Of a stretch of DNA of 45,153 nucleotides, positions 25,025 through 33,756 are shown piece by piece (within the stretch, counting starts at the first letter, position 1; every line of letters begins with the position of its first letter). The stretch comes from Thermoproteota archaeon. Lineage in GTDB: Archaea; Thermoproteota; Methanomethylicia; Methanomethylicales; Methanomethylicaceae. The stretch is from NCBI GenBank assembly GCA_030055575.1, contig JASFYL010000005.1, positions 1-45,153 of the forward strand. Direction: 5' to 3'. A program made the position numbers and the translations under genes. Under the pieces are notes generated by a model. The model worked only from the letters and a program-made list of their open reading frames with translations, was not told the DNA's origin and made no database searches.

Positions 25025-26161
25025 ATGGCAGGAAGGAAAGGATTCAGTACCACCGCAATTCATCATGGCGATCCTGAGGGCAACGACATCATCGCTCCTA
25101 TCTATCAGACTGCCATCTTCAAGCACCCTGGCGGTAAGCAGATCCGCGGCAGGGACCTGAAGTACAGCAGGGAGGACAATCCCACAGTCAATCTACTGGA
25201 GAAGAAGATGGCTGCGCTCGAGGGTGGAGAGGACTGCCTGGCATTCTCATCAGGCATGGCGGCGATATCCACCTTGCTGCTCTGCCAGACCAGAAGTGGC
25301 GACACGATAGTCACCTCCAAGGAGATTTACGGGGCGACGCTCATACTGATGAGATCTTTGGATAAGTTCGGGATAAAGGTGAAGTGTGTCCTCAACGACA
25401 GGATCAAGGAAGAGATTGACGAAAAGACCAAGCTCGTCTTCGTCGAATCGATCACCAACCCGACGCTCAACGTTCCGGATCTAAAGGGCATCGCAGAGGT
25501 GTGCCGCAATAAGGGCGCGACACTAGTCGTCGACAACACCTTTGCAACGCCGATCAACTTGAGACCGATAGAAGTGGGAGCGGACTATGTGATCCATAGT
25601 GCAACGAAGTACCTCTGCGGTCACAACGACGCGATAGCAGGGATACTCGTGGGCCCTAAGGATGGAATAGGGGCTCTCTGGGAGTGGAGAAGGAACCTTG
25701 GTGGGAATCTGGACCCCTTCGCAGCCTTCCTGGTCATCCGGGGACTGAAGACCCTCAAGCTCAGGCTGTCTGAGCAGAACTGCAAGGCTCAAGAGATAGC
25801 GGAGTTCCTCGAGGGTCATGCCAAAGTGAAGAGGGTTCACTATCCAGGGCTGGCTTCAAGTCCGAGCCATAAGAGGGCAAAGGAGCTCATGAGCGGCTTC
25901 GGCGGCGTGGTCTCCTTCGAGCTCAAGGACATGGCTAGCGCCCTGAGGTTCCTCGGCGGACTGGAGATAATCAAAACTGCGCCGAGCCTCGGCGGGGCAG
26001 AGACGCTCATCACGCATCCGGCATCTTCATCGCACAAGAACATCAGCCCAGAGGAAAGGGCTGAACTGGGGATCACCGACGGACTGCTGAGGCTTTCTGT
26101 TGGGCTCGAGGACAAAGAGGACCTCTTTGAGGACTTGGAGAAAGGATTGGCAAAATCCTAA
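25025..26161 (+). CDS. Cys/Met metabolism PLP enzyme (cystathionine gamma-synthase/lyase family)
   Basis: The 378-residue protein has the standard trans-sulfuration layout: YSREDNPTV (about 56), FSSGMAAIS (about 79), VDNTFATP (about 169), and the PLP lysine in HSATKYLCGHNDAIAG (about 198). The C-terminus has SLGGAETLITHP and GLLRLSVGLED. It could be cystathionine gamma-synthase, gamma-lyase, methionine gamma-lyase or an O-acylhomoserine sulfhydrylase; sequence motifs alone do not decide. ATG 25025 is preferred over GTG 25016 because of the predicted start site. Confidence 0.9.
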   Translation: MAGRKGFSTTAIHHGDPEGNDIIAPIYQTAIFKHPGGKQIRGRDLKYSREDNPTVNLLEKKMAALEGGEDCLAFSSGMAAISTLLLCQTRSGDTIVTSKEIYGATLILMRSLDKFGIKVKCVLNDRIKEEIDEKTKLVFVESITNPTLNVPDLKGIAEVCRNKGATLVVDNTFATPINLRPIEVGADYVIHSATKYLCGHNDAIAGILVGPKDGIGALWEWRRNLGGNLDPFAAFLVIRGLKTLKLRLSEQNCKAQEIAEFLEGHAKVKRVHYPGLASSPSHKRAKELMSGFGGVVSFELKDMASALRFLGGLEIIKTAPSLGGAETLITHPASSSHKNISPEERAELGITDGLLRLSVGLEDKEDLFEDLEKGLAKS

Positions 26162-26686
26162 TTAGCCTACCCCGTTCCCCTCTTGCGGTATTATTGCACT
26201 GTTACCTTGCTCGTCCTCAATTACCAATGTGAAGGGGAGCGATCCCTCGATCGCGGACCTGATCCTTCTCACGGTCTGCTCTGCCTTTTCTTTCTTTGGC
26301 CCCTCCTCTAACCCTGCAAGCTGCTCAGCAACTTCCAGGAAGCGCTCAAGGACTCCCTCCACGTTAGTGACGAAGCCCAACGATCTAGGCCCAGGGGTCA
26401 GCTCAAGCCCTAGTTCAGGGACAAGGATCCTGCCGCTTGGCGACCTGATGACCCTTGCATTCAGCGCCTTCCGGTCAGAGACCCTGAACTCTACTTTCCT
26501 TATCCCCTTGCTCTCCAGCGGGATCTCGTGGTGTGCCTTCATCCCACAGCCTGGGCAGAACATCGCTATGAGCACAGCATTTCCTAGCCCAGGGATGTCG
26601 TCATAAAGCTCCTGCACCTCCATGCTATCGCCTCCGCATCCCGGGCACACTGCACGGTAAGAGAGGTGCCTTCTTCCTCCTTGCAT
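26162..26686 (-). CDS. ZPR1 zinc-finger domain protein (archaeal)
   Basis: The protein of about 174 residues has a four-cysteine zinc finger CPGCGG (about 14-19) and CPGCGMKAHHE (about 44-54), with YDDIPGLGNAVLIAMF between them. This is the ZPR1 pattern of C-x2-C, then IPGFG-like, then C-x2-C. The beta-rich partner domain contains LTPGPRSLGFVTNVEGVL, like the archaeal ZPR1 family. Eukaryotic ZPR1 is a chaperone for elongation factor eEF1A; archaeal homologues may serve aEF1A, by inference. Starts at TTG 26692 and ATG 26686 are both near the predicted start site. Confidence 0.83.
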   Translation of the reverse strand: MQGGRRHLSYRAVCPGCGGDSMEVQELYDDIPGLGNAVLIAMFCPGCGMKAHHEIPLESKGIRKVEFRVSDRKALNARVIRSPSGRILVPELGLELTPGPRSLGFVTNVEGVLERFLEVAEQLAGLEEGPKKEKAEQTVRRIRSAIEGSLPFTLVIEDEQGNSAIIPQEGNGVG

Positions 26687-26718
26687 AGACAAAGACCGGC
26701 AAGCTCAAGTCGCCTGGG

Positions 26719-26730
26719 AAATATATATTT
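26719..26730. promoter_or_regulatory. Palindromic TATA box shared by ZPR1 and TrmO genes
   Basis: AAATATATATTT reads the same on both strands. It stands about 33-40 nt before the ZPR1 start on the minus strand and about 53-60 nt before the TrmO start on the plus strand, so one element could drive both divergent genes. Confidence 0.45.
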
Positions 26731-26782
26731 GTTGGCATGAGAAGGCTTGGCGAGGGCGCTTGGATTGCGAGGTGTAGTGTTT

Positions 26783-27307
26783 GTGGAGGATGAGTGCAAC
26801 GCAAAGTGTAGTGCATTCAACCTTAAGCCCATAGGCTTTGTCAGGACAAGACACCGAGATGATGAGATCAGCGAAAGCTTTGAGGGAGTAGACGGCACTA
26901 TCGAGATCCTAGATGACTTCTCAGCTGGGCTAGAGGGACTCGAGGGGTTCTCCCACATACTCGTTGTCGCATACCTGCACAAAATCCCTTTAGACGCAAG
27001 GAAGGCCATGATGGTAAAGCCAAAATGGCTTGTCAAGTACGCTGAGGATCCCCGAAGCATACCTGAAGTAGGGGTTTTCGCAACCAGGTCACCCCATAGA
27101 CCGAACCCGATTGCACTGAGTGTAGTCAGGCTGATTGAAAGGGAAGGAAAGAACCTCAAGGTTGATGATCTGGACCTTTACGACGGGACTCCAGTGCTGG
27201 ACCTGAAGCCCTACATACCCTTGAATTGCTGCGTGCGGTTCCCCGCCTGGTTCTTGGAGATGCAGAAGAAGGTTAGGGATACGAAGGGCAAGGAGCTCAC
27301 TTTCTGA
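26783..27307 (+). CDS. trmO: tRNA t6A37 methyltransferase TrmO family
   Basis: The protein of about 174 residues is of the TrmO (YaeB/UPF0066) family. It begins its core with LKPIGFVRT and has GVFATRSPHRPNPIALS, which forms the SAM pocket, and YDGTPVLDLKPYIP. The family N6-methylates threonylcarbamoyl-adenosine at position 37 of certain tRNAs. The exact start is uncertain: GTG 26777 or GTG 26783 with GAGGTG upstream are preferred over TTG 26747, which lies before the predicted start site. Four cysteines in the last third and N-terminus are unusual but not in a clear motif. Confidence 0.88.
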   Translation: MEDECNAKCSAFNLKPIGFVRTRHRDDEISESFEGVDGTIEILDDFSAGLEGLEGFSHILVVAYLHKIPLDARKAMMVKPKWLVKYAEDPRSIPEVGVFATRSPHRPNPIALSVVRLIEREGKNLKVDDLDLYDGTPVLDLKPYIPLNCCVRFPAWFLEMQKKVRDTKGKELTF

Positions 27308-27409
27308 TCGGCTATCCCATTGGTGGTCGCCGCTAAGGAAGGACGGTACACCTTCGCAGGATGAAGCGATAATATTAAATCGCTTGCTGAGAGATATGGA
27401 TTGATCGAA

Positions 27410-27673
27410 ATGGAGTTTGGATGGATAATCAACCTATTGGGGCTAGCCTTCAACGGTCTGAAGTGGGTAATCGAGTCTATACTGAGCATGACCCTTCTCA
27501 AGGCAAACCCGGACCTCGTAGAAGGGTTCTCTAACACCATAGCACTTCTCGTCTCCCTCACAGCGATCTATATAATGCTCGTTGTGGTGAGCATGGGGAA
27601 GAAGATACTTGGGATCATCATCCTCTTAGGCTGGGTGCTTCTGCTGGTGAGCATGGTAATCTCTGCCTTGTGA
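27410..27673 (+). CDS. Small integral membrane protein of unknown function
   Basis: The 87-residue protein has two strong hydrophobic segments near the C-terminus (about 42-59 and 64-86) and an amphipathic or membrane-associated N-terminal stretch (about 3-28). No family is recognised. ATAATATTAAAT at about 27369-27380 is a likely TATA box, and ATG 27410 is then almost leaderless. It stands alone between trmO and the pilus operon, tail to tail with the latter. Confidence 0.6.
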   Translation: MEFGWIINLLGLAFNGLKWVIESILSMTLLKANPDLVEGFSNTIALLVSLTAIYIMLVVVSMGKKILGIIILLGWVLLLVSMVISAL

Positions 27674-27719
27674 GTAATTAAGAAGTAAGGAATGGGCGCA
27701 GGGGGAGATCGGTTCTCCT

Positions 27720-27743
27720 CCTCCACGGAGAGGCGGCTTTTTT
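27720..27743 (+). terminator. GC-rich segment followed by T6
   Basis: A weak CTCC/GGAG dyad is followed by six Ts at about 27738-27743, between the convergent membrane-protein and pilus genes. It may end the plus-strand transcript. Confidence 0.3.
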
Positions 27744-27776
27744 CCTTCGGGTTTGGTTATTCCAATAGTTCGGACT

Positions 27777-29501
27777 CTAGGCTAGCCCTCCGAACAGCAG
27801 CCTTATCATGCCAAGTTCCCGGAATGCGAAGATGCCTAAGAGGGCTAGCGCAACGGATACGGCGCCAGGAAGTAGACCGTCAGCGACAGACCCGCCCCTA
27901 CTCAGCTTACCGCCGACCAGACCAAGCAGGAATGCGTCGTAGATTACAGAGAGGTAAGCGATCGATTCGGTCAGTTCAAACTGGGTCAATGTCATGAATG
28001 AGAGACCGAATGGGAGGGCAATGGCCGATGTGCCCAAGGCGCCCACGAAGAGCCTCCCGACAACGTCGACTGCGATAACGGTCGTGAACGTGAGTACGAC
28101 TGTGTTAACGTAGCTCACGGCAGCGAAGAACCTTGTCTGGGAGGAGAGAGCCCTCATGGACTGCCCGAGGTTGGATACCAACTCTGAAAGGTGATCTAGG
28201 CTCTTAGGCTCGGCTCCAAGGCGCTCGGCCTCGTCGATCAGCTCGAACGCCGCTCGCACCACCCAAGGGAACCGAACCGACCCTGCGACGACTGAGATGG
28301 GGGCACCTACCTTCAGGAAAGCGGAGATCCTGTGAAGGAATCTGTCAAAGTGGCGGTTGAAAGAATGGCTCTCGGAGAATCTTACCAAAGACATGCCCGG
28401 CGAGACCCCTTTCTTCGCCTCCTCGGCCACCAGGCGCGTGAATGAAGGCAGCGCAGAGAGGATCTGATTGGATTCTTTCCTTGCAGGGGCGTAGTGGATT
28501 GCAGCAGAGACCAAGAAGAGGAGAAGCACAAAGCCGAATGTGTAGTGCAGGGGAACGAGGATGCCGAGCCTCCAGTTCAGGAAGGCAACAAGGGCAGCGG
28601 TAGGAAAAGACAGCATGGATAGTGAAAATGCTCTTAGGGAAACCGGCGAGGTCAGCTCTCTCGGGATCGAGGAGTCGACCATGTAGCTCAGAAGCACAGC
28701 ACTGAGTGTCGGAAACCCTATGCATGCCAGCACGAGGGTAGAGAGCGATATTATAGAGCTGAATACGGCGCCGATCGTCAGGATCCCCATAGGAAGCATT
28801 ATGAAAGCAACCATCTCAGCCGATGCTATCACTGAGAACTTGTCCGTGAGTAGCCTCAGGCTGCCCTGGATCTGGGAGAAGACTTTCATCAATTCGTCCC
28901 TGAGTATGGAAGGGACCGTGTCCCCCTGCCTCTGGGCAGCCACGACCGAGAGGTAAAGATCCTTTACCCGTTCGGAGGGATGGTGCCTCGCCTCGAAGAC
29001 CATGGCATCGTAAGGGTGGATCGCATAGAGCCTCCTTACCTTCTCCACCCGATCTGCCTCCTGTCTGAAGCCCGGAAGCGATTCCGAGTGCCTTATCAGA
29101 TCCATGGTTGCCTGGAGGGAGACCCCTGAGGATGCGGCTATTGCGAGATAGGTTGTGAAGAAGGGCAGCTCCCTCTCGCATAAGACCCTCCTCTTCGAGA
29201 TCAGGAGGAGCGGTTTAAAGAAGAGGGAGGCCGGGATCAACCAAGAGGCTGCTGCAAGTGCCCCTACCGCAAGTAAAAGAGAATACGGGGCAGAGTATGC
29301 GCCCGTGGCAGCCAATAGGAGGAGCCCCAATGCGAAGACCGATGAGGAGGTTGATGCAAAGATCGCCTTGCGAATCCGCTTCGAGTACTCGATAGGCGAG
29401 GCGTTAAGGCCGCTCTGGTAAAGCCTGAGCGCCAAGTTTCCGCTTAGGCTGTATGTCAGGAAAGAAAAGAGAGAAGGCCTAACGCCAAGCCTCACGCCCA
29501 C
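27777..29501 (-). CDS. Type IV pilus/T2SS platform membrane protein (FlaJ/TadC-like)
   Basis: The 574-residue polytopic protein has two T2SSF-type halves. The first has LPFFTTYLAIAASSGVSL (about 93-110), and the second has LPSFTRLVAEEAKKGVSPG (about 349-367). Each is followed by a cytoplasmic helical bundle and two or more membrane spans. This double layout is that of archaeal FlaJ/PilC/AapF. It anchors the assembly ATPase and the growing pilus in the membrane. Its GTG start overlaps the end of the ATPase gene by 10 bp, so the two are translationally coupled. Confidence 0.85.
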   Translation of the reverse strand: MGVRLGVRPSLFSFLTYSLSGNLALRLYQSGLNASPIEYSKRIRKAIFASTSSSVFALGLLLLAATGAYSAPYSLLLAVGALAAASWLIPASLFFKPLLLISKRRVLCERELPFFTTYLAIAASSGVSLQATMDLIRHSESLPGFRQEADRVEKVRRLYAIHPYDAMVFEARHHPSERVKDLYLSVVAAQRQGDTVPSILRDELMKVFSQIQGSLRLLTDKFSVIASAEMVAFIMLPMGILTIGAVFSSIISLSTLVLACIGFPTLSAVLLSYMVDSSIPRELTSPVSLRAFSLSMLSFPTAALVAFLNWRLGILVPLHYTFGFVLLLFLVSAAIHYAPARKESNQILSALPSFTRLVAEEAKKGVSPGMSLVRFSESHSFNRHFDRFLHRISAFLKVGAPISVVAGSVRFPWVVRAAFELIDEAERLGAEPKSLDHLSELVSNLGQSMRALSSQTRFFAAVSYVNTVVLTFTTVIAVDVVGRLFVGALGTSAIALPFGLSFMTLTQFELTESIAYLSVIYDAFLLGLVGGKLSRGGSVADGLLPGAVSVALALLGIFAFRELGMIRLLFGGLA

Positions 29502-31210
29502 TCCCCCTCCAAAACCCCTCTGTTTCGTCCGGCTCGCCCCTGGTCTGCAAAGTCCCCTCCCTCAGAGATCGATCGGCTGAAAAGCATTCCATCACCAGAT
29601 GAATCACCGATGCAAACCAGGTCCTCAGGATCGAAGCTATCTGGGGAGGATTGGAATGCCCAGACGGCCTTTGCTACGAGCCCAGACTCCCTGAATTCTG
29701 CCCTCACCTTGGAGATCTCCAAGAGGCGGGTTAGGAATTTGACTCGCTTCCTGTAATTCTGGAGGAAGGCTTCCTCAGAAACCCCTGTTTCTTCGATAAC
29801 CCTCCTCGCCGAGTTAGAGGAGATGAGTGCCCTCTCATCGCAGACGAATCTATCTTCCTCTCCCTGGTACGTGAAAAGCGGGGTGAGCCGCAGGTCAGGA
29901 TCCAAGTCGTAGTAGTTGAGGACCCTCCTCCTTATTCTCGTCCGCCCCTCAACGCGCGAAGGATATTTTCCGACGAGAAGGATCCCAGCCAGTGACCTGA
30001 GGGCGCCCCTGTCGACTGAGATCGGGTGTGAGAGGAGGCGCTCGAGTGCGGAGGATGGGCTCTCCGCATGCAAGGAAGTAATCCCCCCGTGTCCAGTCAT
30101 GATTGCCTGTGCCCAGATCCTGCCTTCCTCCCCCCTTACCTCGCCCACAATAATATAGTCTGCAGACATCCGCAGGGCTTCCTTGACCAGCGCGAACATG
30201 CCTATCTCCCCCCGCTCGTCTAGGGTGACTGACTCCCGAACCACAAGCGAGAACCTGTTTGGGTGGGCAAGTCGAAGTTCAGGAGTGTCCTCGATGGTGA
30301 CTATTATTGCCCTCTCAGGTATGAGGTTACATAGCGCATTTATCATCGAAGTCTTGCCGGTTCCCATCGCCCCGCAGACCAAGAATGCCTTCCTGTGCTC
30401 CTCGAGTACCATCAGCCACGCAGCCATCTGGGGGGAGATAGTGTTGTTCAGCATCATCGAGGTGATGGACCATGGCTTCTCGGGGAACTTTCTTATGATG
30501 AAGCTCGAGCCTTCCACTGTGACCTCTCGCTTGTACGAAGCAGAAAGCCGTGAGCCGTCCGGTAGGCGGATGCTGAGGATCGGTCTGAATAGGGAGACCG
30601 ACTTCCCTGAGAGATGAACCAGCTTTTCCACGTAACGGTCCACCTCACCTGGAGCGAAGACGACATTGCTCGGCATGTTTCCGTAGTCGGAGTGCGTGCA
30701 GGAGACTGGGTTGTTTGAGGATGCCAAGACCACGTCCTCTACCTTATGGTCAGAGACCATTGGGTCGAGGGGACCGTACCCGATTATCTCCCTCTTGAGG
30801 AAATACTTGTGCCTCGGATCATCTAGCCCTGCTTTCTTAAGGTAGTCGTCAAACTGCCGCTCATCCCCTACAGCGGAAGTCGGCATTATGAAGAGGAGTT
30901 TCGAGGCAACCTCAGCTAGCATCGAGTGTTCCTCAGGAGTGAGTGGAGGGTCATGGATCAGGTATTCGAGATCCTTCGTCACGTAGACCGTGGCTAGACC
31001 GACCCGGTAGCTATCGATTATCTCGTAGTTCGAGAGGCGGACATGCGATGTCTTTATTTGGAACGGCGGGAGGGAGAACTTGTTCTTTGAAAGGCGGCGC
31101 CTCATCTCCAAATCCTCGAAGACCTCCCCTTCCAAACTTTCGAATGATTTGGAGACAACCCCAGCAGCGGATTTCCTTCCTCTCAACTTGAGCAAACACA
31201 CACTCTCCAA
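29492..31210 (-). CDS. Type IV pilus/T2SS assembly ATPase (FlaI/TadA-like)
   Basis: The 572-residue secretion ATPase has a Walker A GAMGTGKT (280-287), an Asp box (IEDTPELRL), a Walker B-like YIIVGEVRGEE and a His box TGHGGITSLHAES. About 140 N-terminal residues come before the usual domain that begins IGYGPLDP. A C-terminal extension of about 150 residues lies beyond the core. It powers pilin polymerisation. The gene is 12 bp after the pilin gene and overlaps the platform gene, making a three-gene operon. Confidence 0.9.
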   Translation of the reverse strand: MESVCLLKLRGRKSAAGVVSKSFESLEGEVFEDLEMRRRLSKNKFSLPPFQIKTSHVRLSNYEIIDSYRVGLATVYVTKDLEYLIHDPPLTPEEHSMLAEVASKLLFIMPTSAVGDERQFDDYLKKAGLDDPRHKYFLKREIIGYGPLDPMVSDHKVEDVVLASSNNPVSCTHSDYGNMPSNVVFAPGEVDRYVEKLVHLSGKSVSLFRPILSIRLPDGSRLSASYKREVTVEGSSFIIRKFPEKPWSITSMMLNNTISPQMAAWLMVLEEHRKAFLVCGAMGTGKTSMINALCNLIPERAIIVTIEDTPELRLAHPNRFSLVVRESVTLDERGEIGMFALVKEALRMSADYIIVGEVRGEEGRIWAQAIMTGHGGITSLHAESPSSALERLLSHPISVDRGALRSLAGILLVGKYPSRVEGRTRIRRRVLNYYDLDPDLRLTPLFTYQGEEDRFVCDERALISSNSARRVIEETGVSEEAFLQNYRKRVKFLTRLLEISKVRAEFRESGLVAKAVWAFQSSPDSFDPEDLVCIGDSSGDGMLFSRSISEGGDFADQGRAGRNRGVLEGEWA

Positions 31211-31222
31211 AAAAAGAGAGGC

Positions 31223-31624
31223 CTACTGGACGTAGGCGCTGAAGATGAGTGTCCCCTGGTCTGTATTCAACGCTCCTCTCAGTATGGTGCCTGTGTTGAA
31301 TGTGATGTTGAAGTCGAACTGGAGCACGCGACTCTCCCCAGCCCTAATCGTATAATTTGCGTTTCCGGTATAATTGCCAAGGAGGCAGGAAGAGACGGCA
31401 GCATCGGCGTTGCCTATGTTCCTGACCGTCATGTAGAGCGTATCGTTCTGTACGACAGGAGATCCGACAATCATGAGGGCTCCCTGGTTCGAGGCGGAGG
31501 CTCCAGTCGATAGCATCCAGCTTACAACTATCCCCGTTACAGCAAGCGCTGCCACAGTTACTAGAATAGTAATTATCGGCGTCGAGATCTCCCCTCTCTT
31601 GTTCCTGGTTCTCTTTGTTGACAT
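31223..31624 (-). CDS. Archaeal type IV pilin-like protein
   Basis: The 133-residue protein starts with a short, highly basic leader (MSTKRTRNKRG). EISTPI and a hydrophobic helix of about 20 residues follow. This is a class III signal peptide of the form (K/R)G-E-I, with cleavage expected after Gly11. The mature part is a small beta-rich domain with the NIGNADA motif common in archaeal pilins (DUF1628 type) and several N-x-T/S sites. ATG 31624 follows GAGG and lies at the start site predicted from TTATAAAAA-like DNA at 31646-31655. It is the first gene of the pilus operon and the only pilin candidate here. Confidence 0.83.
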   Translation of the reverse strand: MSTKRTRNKRGEISTPIITILVTVAALAVTGIVVSWMLSTGASASNQGALMIVGSPVVQNDTLYMTVRNIGNADAAVSSCLLGNYTGNANYTIRAGESRVLQFDFNITFNTGTILRGALNTDQGTLIFSAYVQ

Positions 31625-31645
31625 TTTTCCTCGCAAGATACGAGC

Positions 31646-31655
31646 GTTATAAAAA
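31646..31655 (-). promoter_or_regulatory. TATA box of the pilus operon
   Basis: TTTTTATAAC on the minus strand, about 27 nt before the expected start at or near the pilin ATG. Confidence 0.45.
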
Positions 31656-31762
31656 TGCTGCACTCTAAGCATTCCTGCACGGGTGTTCTAATCTCTAGTC
31701 CAAATGTTCAGATCAATAGCATAAAATAAAGACCGACCCACAATTATTATGGGATTTGAATT

Positions 31763-33568
31763 ATGAATGGTACTTACAAGTTTCTGTTGGTGTCGATAAC
31801 CGCAGTCGTCCTGATACTCTCGGCGGTAGCATATGTAGGAAGCCAGCCGCCAGGCTCAGATCTGAAACGGTTCTCCAGCATGGCGGAACTGCAGGAGTTT
31901 CTTAGGGAGAAAGGAGGCTCAGGATGGCCGGTTTTCTACATGACGAGGGATTCCTCAATCTTCGCTTTCCAATTCAGTGCGGAGGCGGGGGCGGCTGGGT
32001 ATCCCACAAAGGACTACTCAACGACGAACGTACAGGTAGCTGGCGTTGACGAGGCGGACATCGCGAAGAGCGACGGGGAATTCCTCTATATTGCCTCAGG
32101 AAGCGCTGTTTACATTGTCAGGGCGTACCCGCCCGAAACCGCCGGAGTTGTGGCGAAGATCAAGCTCAATGACTCGTATTCGCTTGACCTTTACGTGAAC
32201 GGGGACAGGCTGGTGGTAATTGGGAGCGGGTACTCAAACGTCGTGAGGGAGTACGATAGCAGGATGTACATAAGGTCTGTAGCAGAATCATTCATTAAGG
32301 TCTACGACATCTCCGACAGGACTTCCCCAGAGCTCGTCAAGGAACTCACCCTGAACGGAACCGTGATAGGCTCAAGGATGATAGGAGACTACGTGTATAT
32401 TGTCGCCCAGAAGTACCCATACGAGCCCTACTACACTGGCGGCGAAAAGAGTGAGGTAGAACTCCCATCCTATGCTTTCGGTGAAATTACAGTTCAGATC
32501 AGACCTGAGGAGGTCTACTACATCAACTCCCAGGAATCCTATTACACATTCATCACAGTAATAGCCATCAATGTGGTTGACGACGGAGCGCAGCCATCCC
32601 ACGAGGTCTTCTTGGCAGGGGTGTCCTCGACGATGTATGTGTCAAGCGAGAACATGTACTTGGTTGCGCAGCGGTCCTACCTATACCGACCAATGCTTGT
32701 TGCACCATTGTTCTCCGCGACTGAGGATGACTGGAAGGAGGAGACTCTCGTTTACAGGCTAAGCCTGAGCAACGGTACAGTCGCGCTCGAGGCACACGGA
32801 ACCGTCCCCGGTCGCGTGCTAAACCAGTACAGCATGGACGAGCACAATGGTTACTTCAGGGTAGCCACAACCGAGTGGACCACCAACGGTTCCAAGAACG
32901 GCGTCTATGTGATGGATCTTGACCTCAAGATAGCAGGGTCCCTCACCGACATAGCACCAGGCGAAACAATATACTCCGCGAGGTTCATGGGAGAAAGGTG
33001 CTATCTTGTCACATTCAGGCAGGTTGACCCGTTCTTCGTGATCGACCTGAGCGACCCGAAAATCCCGTCTATGCTCGGATACCTCAAGATACCAGGGTAC
33101 TCGAGCTACCTGCATCCCTTCGACGATGGACACATAATTGGGGTCGGTAAGGAAGGCTCAAACCTGAAGCTTTCGCTGTTCGATGTGACTGACGTTGCCC
33201 ATCCTGCTGAAGTCGCCAAGTTCAACCTGAACTACAGCTACTCGGACTCCGAAGTGCTCTACGATCCGAAGGCATTCCTCTTCGACGCTACGAGGCAGCT
33301 CCTTTCCCTGCCGGTGGGATGGGGAGAATCGAAAGGGCTCTGGAGCTACTATTCCCACGGGGCGTATGTATTCAACCTTAGCGTTGAGCAGGGGTTCGTA
33401 CTTAAGGGCGTAATAATTCAAGAGTCTGACCAGACAGAGAACCTCTGGAGCCTGACTGTGAGGCGGATACTCTACATCGAAGACGCACTTTACACAGTCT
33501 CCAACGAGAAGGTGTGCATTAGCGACGCCGATTCCCTCGATCTCCTCGCATCAGTCGAGTTGCGATAA
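31763..33568 (+). CDS. Secreted or membrane-anchored beta-propeller protein
   Basis: The 601-residue protein has an N-terminal signal or anchor helix (about 5-27) and then FSSMAELQEFL. The family hallmark NVQVAGVDEADIAKSDGEFLYIA follows at about 93-115. The rest is a chain of beta blades with repeated DGxxLYI- and RVATTEW-type strands. This is the archaeal/bacterial secreted C-terminal beta-propeller family (COG4880-like). Its function is not established; an extracellular binding or peptidase-like role has been suggested for relatives. It is divergent from the pilin gene (about 140 bp) and may share regulation. Confidence 0.82.
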   Translation: MNGTYKFLLVSITAVVLILSAVAYVGSQPPGSDLKRFSSMAELQEFLREKGGSGWPVFYMTRDSSIFAFQFSAEAGAAGYPTKDYSTTNVQVAGVDEADIAKSDGEFLYIASGSAVYIVRAYPPETAGVVAKIKLNDSYSLDLYVNGDRLVVIGSGYSNVVREYDSRMYIRSVAESFIKVYDISDRTSPELVKELTLNGTVIGSRMIGDYVYIVAQKYPYEPYYTGGEKSEVELPSYAFGEITVQIRPEEVYYINSQESYYTFITVIAINVVDDGAQPSHEVFLAGVSSTMYVSSENMYLVAQRSYLYRPMLVAPLFSATEDDWKEETLVYRLSLSNGTVALEAHGTVPGRVLNQYSMDEHNGYFRVATTEWTTNGSKNGVYVMDLDLKIAGSLTDIAPGETIYSARFMGERCYLVTFRQVDPFFVIDLSDPKIPSMLGYLKIPGYSSYLHPFDDGHIIGVGKEGSNLKLSLFDVTDVAHPAEVAKFNLNYSYSDSEVLYDPKAFLFDATRQLLSLPVGWGESKGLWSYYSHGAYVFNLSVEQGFVLKGVIIQESDQTENLWSLTVRRILYIEDALYTVSNEKVCISDADSLDLLASVELR

Positions 33569-33591
33569 ACCACAAAACAGCGCATTTGCAA

Positions 33592-33600
33592 TCTTTTTTT
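33592..33600 (+). terminator. T-run after the beta-propeller gene
   Basis: An oligo-T tract of seven to eight bases, 25 nt after the stop codon, is the usual form of an archaeal terminator. A CGATC-GTTCG-GATCG dyad follows at about 33625. Confidence 0.4.
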
Positions 33601-33756
33601 CTGCAACCCCCAAGAGGCGGTCGGACGATCGTTCGGATCGACAGGAACTTGCATCACCCTCCTTTTGTCGTCAGCAGAGCGAGCGGCAGTGTAGCCGAGC
33701 TTTTGGAAAATGCCATTTCTTAGAATAAAAAGAAACCGGAGCTACCTTAGGTCTCA

